In this document: piece by piece, positions 54,370 to 64,000 of the stretch
How positions within the stretch are numbered: position 1 is the first letter of the stretch
Layout: every line of letters begins with the position of its first letter
Translations under genes and position numbers: made by a program
Notes under the pieces: model-generated
The model's database searches: none
What the model was told of the DNA's origin: nothing
What the model saw: only the letters and a program-made list of their open reading frames with translations
Assembly (NCBI GenBank): GCA_977006965.1
Contig: OZ345352.1
Coordinates: 2,728,001 to 2,792,000, forward strand
Length of the DNA stretch: 64,000 nucleotides
DNA from: Phymatolithon calcareum
Taxonomy: Eukaryota; Rhodophyta; Florideophyceae; Hapalidiales
Direction of reading: 5' to 3'

Positions 54370-57300
54370 TTAACGCCTAAACTTGCTCTCGAGCAAGTTC
54401 TCTTCGTTCAAATACTGGATTATCGCTACGGGTTTCTCTCTGCACAGATCTTCTACCGTTTTCCTCCGAACTCTGCCGATGAATTTCCGTCGACTAACAG
54501 CCCGACCCGAACAATGTAGGATCATATGTTCCACAGTTTCCTTCACACCATACGGGCATTTCTTTCACATTGGGTCGTGAGGAAGTGGCACATTCTCGTT
54601 GTGTCCATGGTGAAAGCTGGCGACGATTGGACAGCAATTAGTTATGAGCTGGTTGAGTATTACCTCAGCCCGTCTATGTGAGATGTGTAGGTCTTCCGGG
54701 AGTGTCGAGATGGTAACTGGTTTGCTTCTACAAGGCGGTTTGATAATGGATCGTGCCGCTTCCATGGTGAGAGGTACCGCTTGATGTGATAGCAGGCTTG
54801 ATTCGGAGATTCCCCGGCGCGCGAGCTCATCAGCAGCCTCATTTTTCGGGACTCCGCAGTGACTCGGTATCCAAATGCCTTCTATGTGAATCTCCTGTGC
54901 CATGATTTGTTCCATAAGATTCCATAGTTTCCGAACCATCTCTCCAAACATCCGCGGCTGGCCGTTGAGTGCGTCTATGCAGCTCTTGCTGTCGGTGAAC
55001 CATCGGATAGTGCTGCCGCGCGATATCTGTAGACTGGATGCTGCCTGAAATGCGTGTACGGCCGCAAAAGCCTCGGCGTCGAATGAGGAGCCAATGGCCC
55101 CAGCGGACAGCCCTTCTTCCACTATCGCTTCTTCTCCGCGCAGCACCAAAACGCCCGCACCGCCGACCTGCGGTGGGATTGTACGGTACATGTCGAGTGT
55201 GTCATCATCTTCATCGCGTAGGATAACGCGCTGCTTCGAGGCCGTCGGGGTCGTTTCGTAGGCATGCTCGTCCCCGTCGTCGTAGACCAAGAGGACATAC
55301 GGCGGCTTGCCGTGTCGAGCTTCAAACCGTTTCGCTGCGTCGTTGTTCTGATGTTCGGTAGAGTTGAATTTCTTCAAGGTCGCGGTGTACCAACCTTCGT
55401 CCCATTTTACGGAGACGCGTTCTCCGTGATTCAGATCCCAGACGTGAGCTTGCGGTATTTCTCCCACACTTCCATCCGTCCATATTTCGATATCCGCTGT
55501 TCTCACTGCATTACGCTCAAAAATAAAGGCTTCTGTGGCGGCGCGCTTCTCCTCCGGTTCATCCTTCACGGAAAAAGGCGTTATGAAGGTCGTAAACCTG
55601 TTGCTTGAGCGATCCTTCCCGATTGGCGAGTGGAATCCCCTGCGTGGTAGAGCGAGGATCCCTTTCTCGGCCAGATAATAGGCGCTTGATTCCCGCCATG
55701 ACCCTACATTGCGTCTTTGTTTGAGCTCGCGTGAGTGGGTTGCACGAGCCACTGGAGCCCCCGGTTCGAGTCGAAGTGCTTTCTCCATAACAAGAGTAGC
55801 ATCCAGCTCTCCGATGTCCCGCAGGCTACGCATCCCTGTCAGATCCCGAAGCTTGGCAACTGCCGTAGCTTTAAGGCAGCCGCTGGCCGCTCGCGCTGCG
55901 TCGTTTCGTGCGATTTCGACTTGTTTGATGTGTGAGTCGAAGCCATGTACTTCGTAGGATGATGCACCGTATAATACAACTGGCTCGCAGTAGCTCTTTC
56001 GGAAAGCCTCCATGGTCGGTGTCTCGGCGCACCAAGATGTCCCTCCCAGCGCTCGGATGAATCGAGACTTGGACCGGAGTTTCAGACTCACTTCCTTGCA
56101 GTGCAATTTGAAGCTCAGTCGTTGGTCCACGTTAACTCCGAAGAACTTATATGCCGGAACTGCTTTGATTCTCTCTCCGTCGATCTTGACTTTGCCGTCA
56201 ATGATTCCCAGTGGTGACCTTCCACCTGCAGCAAATCCCAATACCTTGCATTTCTGCGCATTGATCTTGATCCGCAAATAACCGCATAGCTGGGAGAGGA
56301 TCTGGGCGGCCTCATTGAGCTTGGAGATAACATCTTCCCAGGTCGCGCCGGTGGCATGGAAGCTGGTGTCGTCTGCGAAACTAAATTGAACCAGGTCGTC
56401 GAGGCGAACATCTAAATTAGAGATGTATAAGTTCCAGAGGTTTGGTGATAAAGAGCTCCCTTGCGGTAGCCCACATCCTAGCGCCCGCGACCGACTGACA
56501 GTGTTGATGTGTCGTCCTCGAGCTCGGCGGTCCGTCAGGTAGGAATGCATCCAGCAAATCATATTTGGGGGACAGTTTAAGTTCACCATTTTTGCAAGTA
56601 ACGCCGGTATAACAACCCGATCGTATGCAGCGCTGAAGTCCGCAAACAGGGCAGCACATTTCCGTCGGCGGGAGAATGCGTCTCCCGTGCGCTGTGTCAT
56701 AGCAGTTATATGCTCGTGGGTACTGCGGTATAATCTGAATCCTGCTTGTGCGCAGGGAAGTTTCGACTCCATCCACCCCGTTAGGCGTAGTCCGATGAGG
56801 CGTTCAGCAATACGACTGATGATTGATGACAACGAGATTGGCCGGAGGGTTGTGGGGTCATTCGGTTTGGGTATGCCGATGAGTAGCACTGTTCTCCATG
56901 CAGAGGCCACTGTTCCTTCGCGCCAACTACTGTTAACTAGATCCAGTAAACGGTTTGTGGCCGTCGGAGACAGATGACGGATGAATTCGACTTCTATCGT
57001 ATCCGGACCAGTTGCAGTGCTTGTTGGCATTGCGCTTATCCCTGCTGTGAGTTCACGCATAGAAAATTCTGGAACCTCGCCAAGCTCAGTGTGCGCCATC
57101 GCCACAGCCGTCATGTACTTCCGTTTCCATTTCAAGTCTTGCGCCTTGACTCTGTTCCGGTTTCTGGCGACATATCCCTTGACAACGTCGTCCGCAATAT
57201 CTTGGTTCGATTTCCGGCAGTCTGCCACTATGGTTGCCCTCGCGCGGCGTTTGCCCTCGATTGCGGCGAGAAGCTTCCATCCCTTGCGGTCCGCCTGGAC

Positions 57301-57497
57301 AGTTGATGCGAGGTCACGCCAGCACTTTCGCTTGGCTGCGGCGATGACCACGTCCGTATTAGCTCGTACTTCGGCAAGTACCATGAGAGACTCTGGCGAT
57401 GGGTCGCGCTCGTAAGATTCGAACGCCTGTCTTCGCTCCTCCACGGCTGTTGCGCACTCATCTGTCCACCAGATTTTTCCCTTAAGATTTCCCGCGG
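54370..57497 (-). pseudogene. LINE-A pol: RT, RNase H, zinc motif
   Basis: The frame is open from about 57497 to a TGA at 54565-54567 (959 codons from 57444) and then continues to TAA at 54370-54372. RT motifs: LRPISLSSIISRIAERLIGL, ALFADFSAAYDRVVIPALLA, GCGLPQGSSLSPNLWNLYIS and VQFSFADDTSFHATG (catalytic FADD). RNase H: IEIWTDGSVGE (first aspartate), a 100-residue insert (separate entry), GGAGVLVLRGEE, DAEAFAAVHAF, WFTDSKSCIDALNGQPRM and WIPSHCGVPKNEAADELARR. The zinc motif follows as KKCPYGVKETVEHMILHC. The TGA replaces its first cysteine (CKKC in other copies). Upstream, one base seems missing near 57498. Apart from these the gene is intact and is the reference for LINE-A. Confidence 0.88.
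55165..55467 (-). other. Tudor-like insert inside the LINE-A RNase H
   Basis: Between WTDGS (55468-55482) and GGAGV (55150-55164), which are adjacent in ordinary RNase H, about 100 codons encode GERVSVKWDEGWYTATLKKF, then YVLLVYDDGDEHAYETT, then ASKQRVILRDEDDDTLDMYR. The first two strings match the strand pattern of Tudor/Agenet-like domains that bind methylated histones or arginines. The frame is open, so it is not an intron. The LINE-A copy at 21.1 kb keeps the same linker and remnants of YDDGDEHAY, so the insert is old in the family. Confidence 0.6.
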
Positions 57498-57629
57498 TAC
57501 AGCGTGCTTTGCTCCTGCTAGAACAGCCTTAACAAAACGTCTGTTGTCCCCGTCGATTGTGACCTGGTTATCAGGCCACTCTTGAAGCTTCTCCTCGACC
57601 TTGGCGGAAAATGCGTCCCAGTCCGCTGT

Positions 57630-58474
57630 TTACAAAGACCATCGCGCCCGACCGAACCGTTTCCGGTCTTGATGCAACGCAGAGAACGTGAGTAGGATTG
57701 GACGGTGGTCGCTAAAAGTGAGTGGCTGGACTTTCCATTGCACTCAATCACGTATGCTCCAGGACATGCCGTGATGTCGACTGCTGACTGGCCGTTTGGG
57801 GTGAGGAGTGTAGGCGAGCCGTCGTTGAGGATTATCCGACCGGTGGCTTCTAGGTACTCCTCCAGTACTTGCGATGTATTCGGGTCGTAGTTTCCTGGGT
57901 CCCATGACCCGTGCATATTACAATCTCCAAATAGTATCGTATCCGATCGAACCATATTTTGCCAGTGAAAGCGGGATGTTGAATCCGGAGAGATGAAGAA
58001 GTGTGATATGGGAATAGACCTTCCAGATTTTCCGAGCCGTACGTCAAGTTCCGCCACTTCAGCTTTGTCGCCGTGTCTCATACCTTGACAGGTTACGGGG
58101 AGACCGAGACGAGCATAGGTCATCACGCCACCACCTAATAACATTCCGTCGTCCCTGTCAGCGCGGTTGACGAGTCCGAACCCTGTAATCCGCGGCGAGG
58201 GGTACTTAGGTCGGAACCATGTCTCAGATAGCAGCATAATGTCCGCTTTGGTGTCATGACCGAGCTCGGCGAGCTGCGAAGCGCGTCCTGCCTTGCGCAC
58301 AGACCGGCAGTTGAGTTGTAGAATACGTAACGGACCTGGGTTGGTCTCGAAGTCACCTGCTCGGATGAGCATGAGCCTTGACCAGTGCGCGTTTTTCACG
58401 CAAACGTCGAAGAAGGCGGGGTGTGCCCGATTGTGCAGGTATGAGAGACCCGTTGCGTATCCAAATTTGAACAA
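57630..58474 (-). pseudogene. LINE-A APE endonuclease with 2A-like leader
   Basis: The frame from 58474 encodes a leader (FGYATGLSYLHNRAHPAFFD), the 2A-like motif DFETNPGP, then an APE-type endonuclease that nicks the target for reverse transcription. Motifs are LRILQLNCRSVRK (Asn), IMLLSETWFRPK (catalytic Glu), LGGGVMTYAR, LFGDCNMHGSWDPG (Asp/Asn) and QSAVDIT. After VIECNG the frame changes by one base near 57735, since the final SDHRPILLTFSAL motif is in the next frame, which then stops at TAA about 57630. The literal ORF of the first frame runs on to 57518 out of phase. Confidence 0.85.
58331..58354 (-). other. 2A-like ribosome-skipping motif
   Basis: The minus strand encodes DFETNPGP, matching the 2A consensus D-V/I-E-x-N-P-G-P except Phe at position 2. 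It is preceded by WSRLMLIRAG and followed directly by the endonuclease LRILQLN. Such motifs are described upstream of the endonuclease in trypanosome L1Tc/ingi and in some animal LINEs, where they detach an N-terminal peptide. Confidence 0.65.
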
Positions 58475-58499
58475 AGTTCTGAGTTGAGATCCATTTTGT

Positions 58500-60261
58500 C
58501 TACGAGGTTTGTTATGTCTCGCAGTCCAGCTGCACTACGTGGAAGCGCAACTAGTGCGACCTTCTTCATTTTGCATACTCTCGATAATGCTTTTGCTGAA
58601 GAGCAAAAAGTCATCCACTGCCTTCTCAGTTGCCGCTCTGTCTTCTTCTTTGACTTCATGGGCTGACAGGTTGCGATCCCGGATCTCCATATGCTGTCTG
58701 ACTTTGTTTCCGAATCTATCTGCCATCAGTGTTGTGGACACTTGGGGAAATCGTCCAAAGGCGTACTGAACCGCCAGTTGCCTGTGTTTCAGTTGTGAAA
58801 TTTTAAGTATTGCAGGGAGTTCTCTTGTCTTGTCGTACGGAATTTACCTCTTTCTCTTCGATTCAAGGCTCTCTCCTTCCTTTGTCAGGAATGTTGATCG
58901 AAGTGTTTCTGTAGATTGGTTTGCTCTTATGTGCTTAATCGCTTCATCAAACGGTTCTCTGGTTTCTATCGCTGCGATGTCGTTACTTGTGGCTTGAAGC
59001 TCCTCTGAGTTTCTTCTCTCAGGCGGTTCCTCCAGAAACTTTCCTTCTTTCGCCATGGTCCTTCTCAACATCTTGAAAGCCAGTAGTTCCCGTCGATGGA
59101 AAGCAGCTTGGACTCGACATAGTGGACAAGTCTATCCGTCTTTCGTCGTGCCAGTGGCCCGAAGAATTGTCTAAAAAACATTTGCTCAACTTCCTTGACG
59201 GCGCACTGAACGTTTTCTGTCCACGATGTTAAGTGCATAGCGTATTCCCAACGTGGCCAGATTAATGCCCCTAGATGCACTTATGTATGCAAATTCCCCT
59301 CTTGAATACCCCTAATGCACGGAGCTCGTACAGAGCGGTCTTTGCCTACTTGAGGCGTTGCAGTATCTGAGTATCTGTAACTCCCTCCGGTCCTAGGGAT
59401 ACACAGAGGTAGGTGACTTCAGTGACATGTGCGAGGGCCTTATTAGCCAGCTGGAATGTCCCGCCCAATGTCTCATCCGAATTAATTATCTCGCTTTTTC
59501 CTTGCTTCGCGTTCCATGTCATCCCGCGTTCTTGGGCCCAATGAGTGGCTTTGTCTAGCAATAACTGCAGAGCGGAACGTATTTTTGCTAGAAGAATTAC
59601 GTCGTCTGTGAAGAGGATTGAAAGGACTTCGGCCCAATCTCTGGGCACTTCTCCCATACGTTCCGCAAACTCATCCATGAAGATGTTGTAGACTTGGACT
59701 GAGAGGGGACCCCTGTGGTACTCCTCTTTCCACTATAAACCAGTTCTTATCAGTATCTCGGATGGTTGACACCCAGGACGGTGTCAGGTATGCTTCTGCC
59801 ATAGCGCATAGCTGTGGTGGCAGTACCTGTCTCATTCTGGTTATCAAATATATTCTTGGGACGGTGTCGTATGCAGTCTTGCGTTCCAATACTGCTACGC
59901 ACCTTTGTTGACCTTTCAATAGCTCCGTGGCTCTTAGGATTGCGAGTTCTGTACTTTTCCCATTTTGGAACCCGAGTTGGAACCAGTGGTTGGAGTATAC
60001 CTCGCGGAGCATACTGACGATTGCCAACTTTCCTTGCATGACTAAGCAAGGATATTGGGCGATAATTTTCAGGTTCGTGGAGTGGCTCCTTCTTATGAAT
60101 ATGTACGAAAAGGGCCTTATGCCAGTACATTGGCATATCTGCGCACCTCCCGCAGGCTTCCCATAGGGCTGAAAAGAAATGAAAGCTTTGCTGAGTGTTG
60201 CTTCATTTTCAAAATGAATGACAGATGTGCAAATTGTACACTCTAACAGCTTAGGGTGCAA
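58500..60261 (-). mobile_element. LINE-B copy, second subfamily, with C-terminus
   Basis: Minus-strand frames in order: 60136-59671 with WHKALFVHIHKKEPLHEPEN, then YRPISLLSHARKV, LGFQNGKSTELAILRATELL, VAVLERKTAYDTVPRI (catalytic Asp region) and ERGVPQGSPLSP. After a frame change, 59678-59346 has FMDEFAERMGE-like text, LFTDDVILLAK (FTDD site) and GMTWNAKQGKSEI. Next comes WPRWEYAMHLTSW (59280-59065) and a charged segment (59071-58844). The C-terminus FGRFPQVSTTLMADRFGNKV with LLFSKSIIESMQNEEG is at 58741-58535. This copy shows the distal end of the LINE-B protein. It is multiply frame-shifted. Confidence 0.8.
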
Positions 60262-60656
60262 CTTCTTCGGTCAAGGAAAAGTTTGAACTTGTTTGATAGT
60301 GTCAAGTGGGAGGGAGGGCGGGGAAAGGATGAACTTTTCCAGACATCGGCTGGAGTTGGAGGCCGGGTTATATACCGGCAAGGGTGCAGCATACCATGTA
60401 ATATTTCTGGCCGTTAGTTTTCCAAATCTGAAACTCGGTCAAATGTGTATCCATGTGCGGTTTAGGGGGTGCTCTCTTTTCGTGGATCACGGCACGTTGC
60501 TCCGAATAGACCAGCCGGGACGCTCAGCCAGTTCCCTGTCTTTGGGTATTCACTTTTCATCCATGTAAACCAAACTTGACACCGGACGAAATCCCTCAAC
60601 GCAGCTGTAAGCGGAGTCTACTGCTGGGGCGGGAGCTTTGATCGAGGTAGAAGCGG
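60262..60656. other. no gene recognised
   Basis: Spacer between LINE-B and the DIRS-like element. It may include the 3' terminal region of the latter. No repeat was identified. Confidence 0.4.
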
Positions 60657-61640
60657 TCAAAAGTACTGCTCCATTTCCGGGGAGAAAATCAATCGCCCAT
60701 CAAAATAAACATTTGTGACTAGTCTTTCGTCCGCCCAGCGACCTCGGCGGACGATGACTGGCATTGGGACTCCAAGAAGAACGAGAGCCGTCACACTTCC
60801 ACTGCGGAGACTGCGGGAAGCGTAAAATGACAAAGGCGGAGGAGAAATCTGCAAGGTAGACAAGATTTCTTGCATCGTTCGGGTGACAGATTGTGCCGTT
60901 GGCGCCTGGCCCTGAAAGCTCCAGTAAAGCTGAGACAGTGTATAATGCGATCTGGAAGCATGGTAGCGTTGTTGGAGCTGAAGGGGACTCTCATCAGCTG
61001 TATCTCGGCATATGAGCTGTAATGGAGATATACGCCGCACGGGGCGTCCCTTTAAAGTTCTTGGCCTTGCGACTATTCGGATGTAACTCTCATCATCCAA
61101 TTGTAAAGGCTGCAAGGCGATGTCCCAAACTTGTACAGTTCGCCCTGAGGATTCTCGCCAGGAGAAGAGAAATTGAAACTTGATCAGTGCAGCGTTACGC
61201 TCTTCAACGAATCCGATGGGTTGTGTTATCCCATATTCTCGATTGCAAGCAATAACTTGAGCTGTAATAGCGTTTCTAACGTCTGATAAGACACCTCGCG
61301 CCTCGTTCTCCCTCTTGAATGTCCTGAAAAGATCCCTTTGATGCTGGTCCGTACATGGGTTAGGAAGACCTTCCCGGAGGTGTCTCGTACGGATGGCAGA
61401 TATTTAGTGATCCAAAGAAGCAGAGTGGACTCGTTCTTCCTCAAAAAGGAAACCAATACATCCCAGATCAGTTTCCATTGTCGCGGGCAGTGGATCGCGT
61501 CCTTCATTGTCACAGAATCTTTCAAACTTCCTCCACTGGCTTTTCTTTGTGGACGCTGTTGTAGAGCTTAGGATACTTTTGGCGAGTCGCCGACTTGCTC
61601 GTCCTCCTTCAGCTGCAGGGAGTCGAGCCGCGATCGAATC
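60657..61640 (-). pseudogene. DIRS-like tyrosine recombinase
   Basis: The N-terminal SAM-like part reads TKKSQWRKFERFCDNEGRDP and CIGFLFEEERVHSASL (61560-61404). The catalytic part has FLFSWRESSGRTVQVWDIAL (first arginine) in frame shifted pieces near 61165. The 152-codon frame 61115-60657 has FYASRSLRSGSVTALVLLGV (second arginine) and VIVRRGRWADERLVTNVYFD (tyrosine). The HxxR histidine is replaced by arginine (CGC, from CAC by one transition). A stop near 61400 and frame changes separate the parts. Confidence 0.78.
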
Positions 61641-62099
61641 AATTGCAGCTTGCCGTGCATCGGCCAGACTACTGCCACCTCGAGTGCCCATACCGGGTTG
61701 ACGTATTCTGACGCGAAGAGTCTGTGAACTCCTGGTTGGATGACTCGTGACCCGTGGGAGAGTTTTCGCAATAGATTGTACGAAGATGCCCCTTCCCAAT
61801 GCGGGACTATCACACTTCCGTGTGCCTTCTCTATCTCTATTATGAGGAGGGTATCTGGATCAATTGCGGAGGTGGGTTCCAGAGGCGGCCCAGTCCGTCC
61901 CCCCCCAGAATTCCGACATCTGTGAGCGCAAAAACCTTCGCCCGAGCTGCGGGGGCGTCTTTGAGAGGCCAGTACCGATGCACCTCTTGCAGTCTCAGCG
62001 AGGAAACCAACGACGCGATCAGAGAATGAGTTGCTGCAAGATCTTTCGGGTCCCATACTCTGCTGAGTCTGTCCCCATGCCTGTTGAGAGCCGATGGGA

Positions 62100-63461
62100 G
62101 TCATGCCGCCCGAATGGTAACCTTCATTTCGTCCCACATTTCGTGCAGTCTCCGTAGCTCGTCCATTAGTACTGGGTTAGCAGGGACCATTTTGTTCACA
62201 ATATGGAAGACTACCATGTTATCTACGTGGAGAATAATCCGGCCATGGTACCCCTGGAGTTTCGCTCGGACAAGGTCTTTCTCCAATCTCAGCCGAATAG
62301 CCGTCACTTCTCTGAAAGCAATAGACTTGAGACGCAATAGCGGTGTCCATATGTCTTGTACTTGTAGATCTCCCTCTGAGCCTGCCCGCATATCCACGCC
62401 GAGATTACCGCCTTAACCAACATCGGCTGCGTCCGTGTGCAAGTTCCAAGACTCCTCTCCTCTGTATATCAGCCTCCCGCCGGCCGTAGACAGGGACTTC
62501 CAGGCTATTAAGTCTCGGAGACTCGCGTTTCTCAGACGGACATATTGCTCCGGATATTTTCCTCTTCGTTCTCGAGTGATTTTGATATCGTCGTATATTC
62601 CACGTGTGAATAAACGGGCTAGCGGAACTGGTAGGAGCTGTGAAATTGCTTTGCCTGTGAAAGTGGGCCAGTGACTCTCGCGGATCCAGCGGCGAGATTT
62701 TGCTGCGGTCCGCAAGAGCTTTGCGGCCTTTTCGTGTAAAGTTTGTAGCTTCTCCTCCGTTATGAAATAACGAAACTGTTCTGTGTCTATTATGACGCCA
62801 AGATGCTCCAGCCGCGGAGCTCCTGTTCCCCACACGCCCTTTTTTGGTGCCGACACATGCCTAAGGACACAAATAGTTCATCCAATGTGGAGGATAATCG
62901 TGAGCAATCCGAAGGACTGCTTTCGTAGATTCCGCCGCCGGGGCCAAGAGATAGTCGTCTATCGACTGAAGTACCCGGCATCGCAGAGTGCCACGGATAT
63001 ATCGTGTAAAGGGCGCCAGTATATGACAAATCCAGAATGGTGATTGTGTCCATCCGAACGGAAGCGCAATGCAACAATAGAACTGTCCGTCGTACTGAAA
63101 GATAAACCAGTTCCACATTTTCGGCGGTAGCCTGAAGTGGCGGTAGCCGCTTTTTCAATCGAAGGAAAGGAGGTGATCTACTTGTGATAGACCTGTGCCG
63201 AATGAGCTCAATGACTGCATGACCACAGATCTCTTTTCCCAATGTGTTGACTGCAATTTCAGTTTGATGATGAAGCGTCCTTTTGGCATGCTCCAATCCA
63301 CGAATGAGGAAGAGATGTAGTTTCCTTTGCTCCTTTGAAACATTGCATACTCTTAGGAAATCATTTGATAAGTCCCGTTCCGACAGCCTTCCCTTAGCTC
63401 TTGTCTGTGGAATGATGGGGAAGATCTTTCCATCGACAAAGGGACTGCAAACATTATGCAT
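62100..63461 (-). pseudogene. DIRS-like reverse transcriptase and RNase H
   Basis: RT pieces: MPKGRFIIKLKLQ (63343-63155), then WNWFIFQYDGQFYCCIALPF with GWTQSPFWICHI and LQSIDDYLLAPAAEST (DD site, 63118-62861). Then LEHLGVIIDTEQFRYFITEE with KLQTLHEKAAKLLRTA (62856-62413) and the RNase H start SWNLHTDAADVG, a TAA, GGNLGVD. It continues with LKSIAFREVTAIRLRLEKDL and ILHVDNMVVFHIVNKM (62397-62101). The pattern GYRHF...ALPFGWTQSPF is typical of DIRS polymerases. Confidence 0.8.
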
Positions 63462-63573
63462 CTCAATATGTATGCAGAGGCGCCTACAGAGCTCCGATTC
63501 TCTGCTTTCCTCTCAGTGTGTGCCCAACGAGCCTGTGACCAGGTTGAAGGGCGTGGTGGTTCGTACGTCTGCA

Positions 63574-63891
63574 TTATTCGTCATTGCCCAGCCTTGGGGC
63601 TCCAGCTTGATCACGGGCGATGGTTTTGGCAGTTTCAAGGACGTATTTTGCCGACAGCTCCTCATACATGGATGCATAAGTCTCCGATTGGATTTGGCTG
63701 TATTTGCCCTGGACTTTGGCCTCGGCAAGATCAGCCAGTTGTTGGGCCATTGAAGGGCCTTTCGTGAGTATGGCGTGAAAGTGCGCGGTGCGCATAGCAA
63801 GTATCTCTTTGCTTGCAAGCAGTGCCTCCTCAACAATAGCAAGAAATCGCCCTTGTTCACTAGCGTCTCCAGATTTCTTGAACAAATCCAA
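63574..63891 (-). pseudogene. DIRS-like Gag-type coiled region
   Basis: A 105-codon minus-strand frame of helical, Ala/Glu/Lys-rich text (ASMYEELSAKYVLETAKTIA) sits upstream of RT in the position of DIRS gag. No zinc knuckle is visible. The function is inferred from position only. Confidence 0.45.
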
Positions 63892-64000
63892 ATAACACAG
63901 TCCTTGTTCAATCTATGTTCCAGTACTGTGGACGTATTCAACTCTTTACCGTTGAGACGGTCCTTTTTGGCTGTGTCCCGATACAGGTTCGTATCGGGCT

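Larger units (their letters stand above)
54325..58490 (-). mobile_element. LINE-A, near full length
   Basis: A minus-strand non-LTR retrotransposon. From 5' to 3' it has a short leader with a 2A-like motif, APE endonuclease, RT, RNase H with a Tudor-like insert, a CCHC-type zinc motif, and a tail of AATAAAGAAAGAAAGAAAGA (54325-54351). The combination of APE endonuclease, RNase H and a terminal zinc motif resembles the I/ingi group. Four shorter copies in the window share the tail and C-terminus. The 5' boundary is unclear, near a LINE-B copy at about 58500. Confidence 0.88.
60657..63941 (-). mobile_element. DIRS-like tyrosine-recombinase retrotransposon, decayed
   Basis: Domain order on the minus strand is Gag-like coiled region (63891-63574), RT (about 63340-62860), RNase H (about 62790-62100), then tyrosine recombinase (about 61640-60657). 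This order without an integrase or APE endonuclease is that of DIRS/Ngaro-type elements. The element may extend past the window end. Terminal repeats were not identified. All domains carry stops or frame changes. Confidence 0.8.

Noticed and set aside
1-64000. tRNA and rRNA genes
   Set aside because: A by-eye search for the tRNA B-box pattern GGTTCRANYCC and for rRNA cores found no convincing candidate.

Overview
This is nuclear DNA of a eukaryote. It holds at most two ordinary host genes, and nearly all the rest is layered, decaying transposable elements. The copper monooxygenase gene has short GT-AG introns (88, 79 and 64 nt in my model). The element set (chromodomain Ty3/gypsy of the type common in oomycetes, Copia, DIRS-like tyrosine-recombinase element, hAT, Mutator-like elements, two LINE lineages) and a eukaryotic YcnI/DUF1775-like copper protein suggest a protist or alga, with stramenopile/oomycete or red alga most likely. 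I cannot decide between these from the sequence alone.

Layout. 0.2-9.3 kb: a mosaic of LINE-B copies (reverse transcriptase plus a charged C-terminal region, no endonuclease seen) on both strands, with LINE-A pieces nested inside. 9.3-11.7 kb: no recognised gene. 11.7-21.1 kb: three related Mutator-like (MULE) elements with SWIM and CCHC remnants. The first contains a 2.26-kb hAT element; the second sits inside an older terminal-inverted-repeat element. An unidentified acidic ORF lies at 18.7-19.3 kb. 21.1-22.8 kb: two 5'-truncated LINE-A copies. 22.9-23.2 kb: a cluster of the palindrome ATTGCAAT. 24.1-26.2 kb, minus strand: a four-exon secreted DOMON/copper type II monooxygenase with all copper ligands. 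28.0-29.4 kb: LINE-B. 29.4-36.0 kb: a complete Ty3/gypsy element (gypsy-1) with a 5-bp target duplication and a MULE inserted in its 5' LTR. 36.3-37.3 kb: LINE-B. 38.5-43.3 kb: a complete but decayed Copia element. 45.4-51.6 kb: a LINE-B copy split by a complete chromodomain Ty3/gypsy element (gypsy-2) with a 4-bp target duplication. 52.4-52.9 kb: the YcnI-like gene with one apparent frameshift. 53.0-53.9 kb: a small tailed retroposon and a degenerate minisatellite. 54.3-58.5 kb, minus strand: a near full-length LINE-A with a 2A-like motif, APE endonuclease, reverse transcriptase, an RNase H split by a Tudor-like insert, and a zinc motif. 58.5-60.3 kb: LINE-B. 60.7-63.9 kb: a DIRS-like element.

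The most interesting items are the Tudor-like module inside the LINE-A RNase H, the 2A-like motif before its endonuclease, the YcnI-like protein whose predicted mature N-terminus is histidine, the U1-type zinc finger in the first ORF of gypsy-1, and the chronology given by the nested insertions and their target duplications. Several reading frames are broken by single-base gaps; whether these are real or assembly errors cannot be told here.
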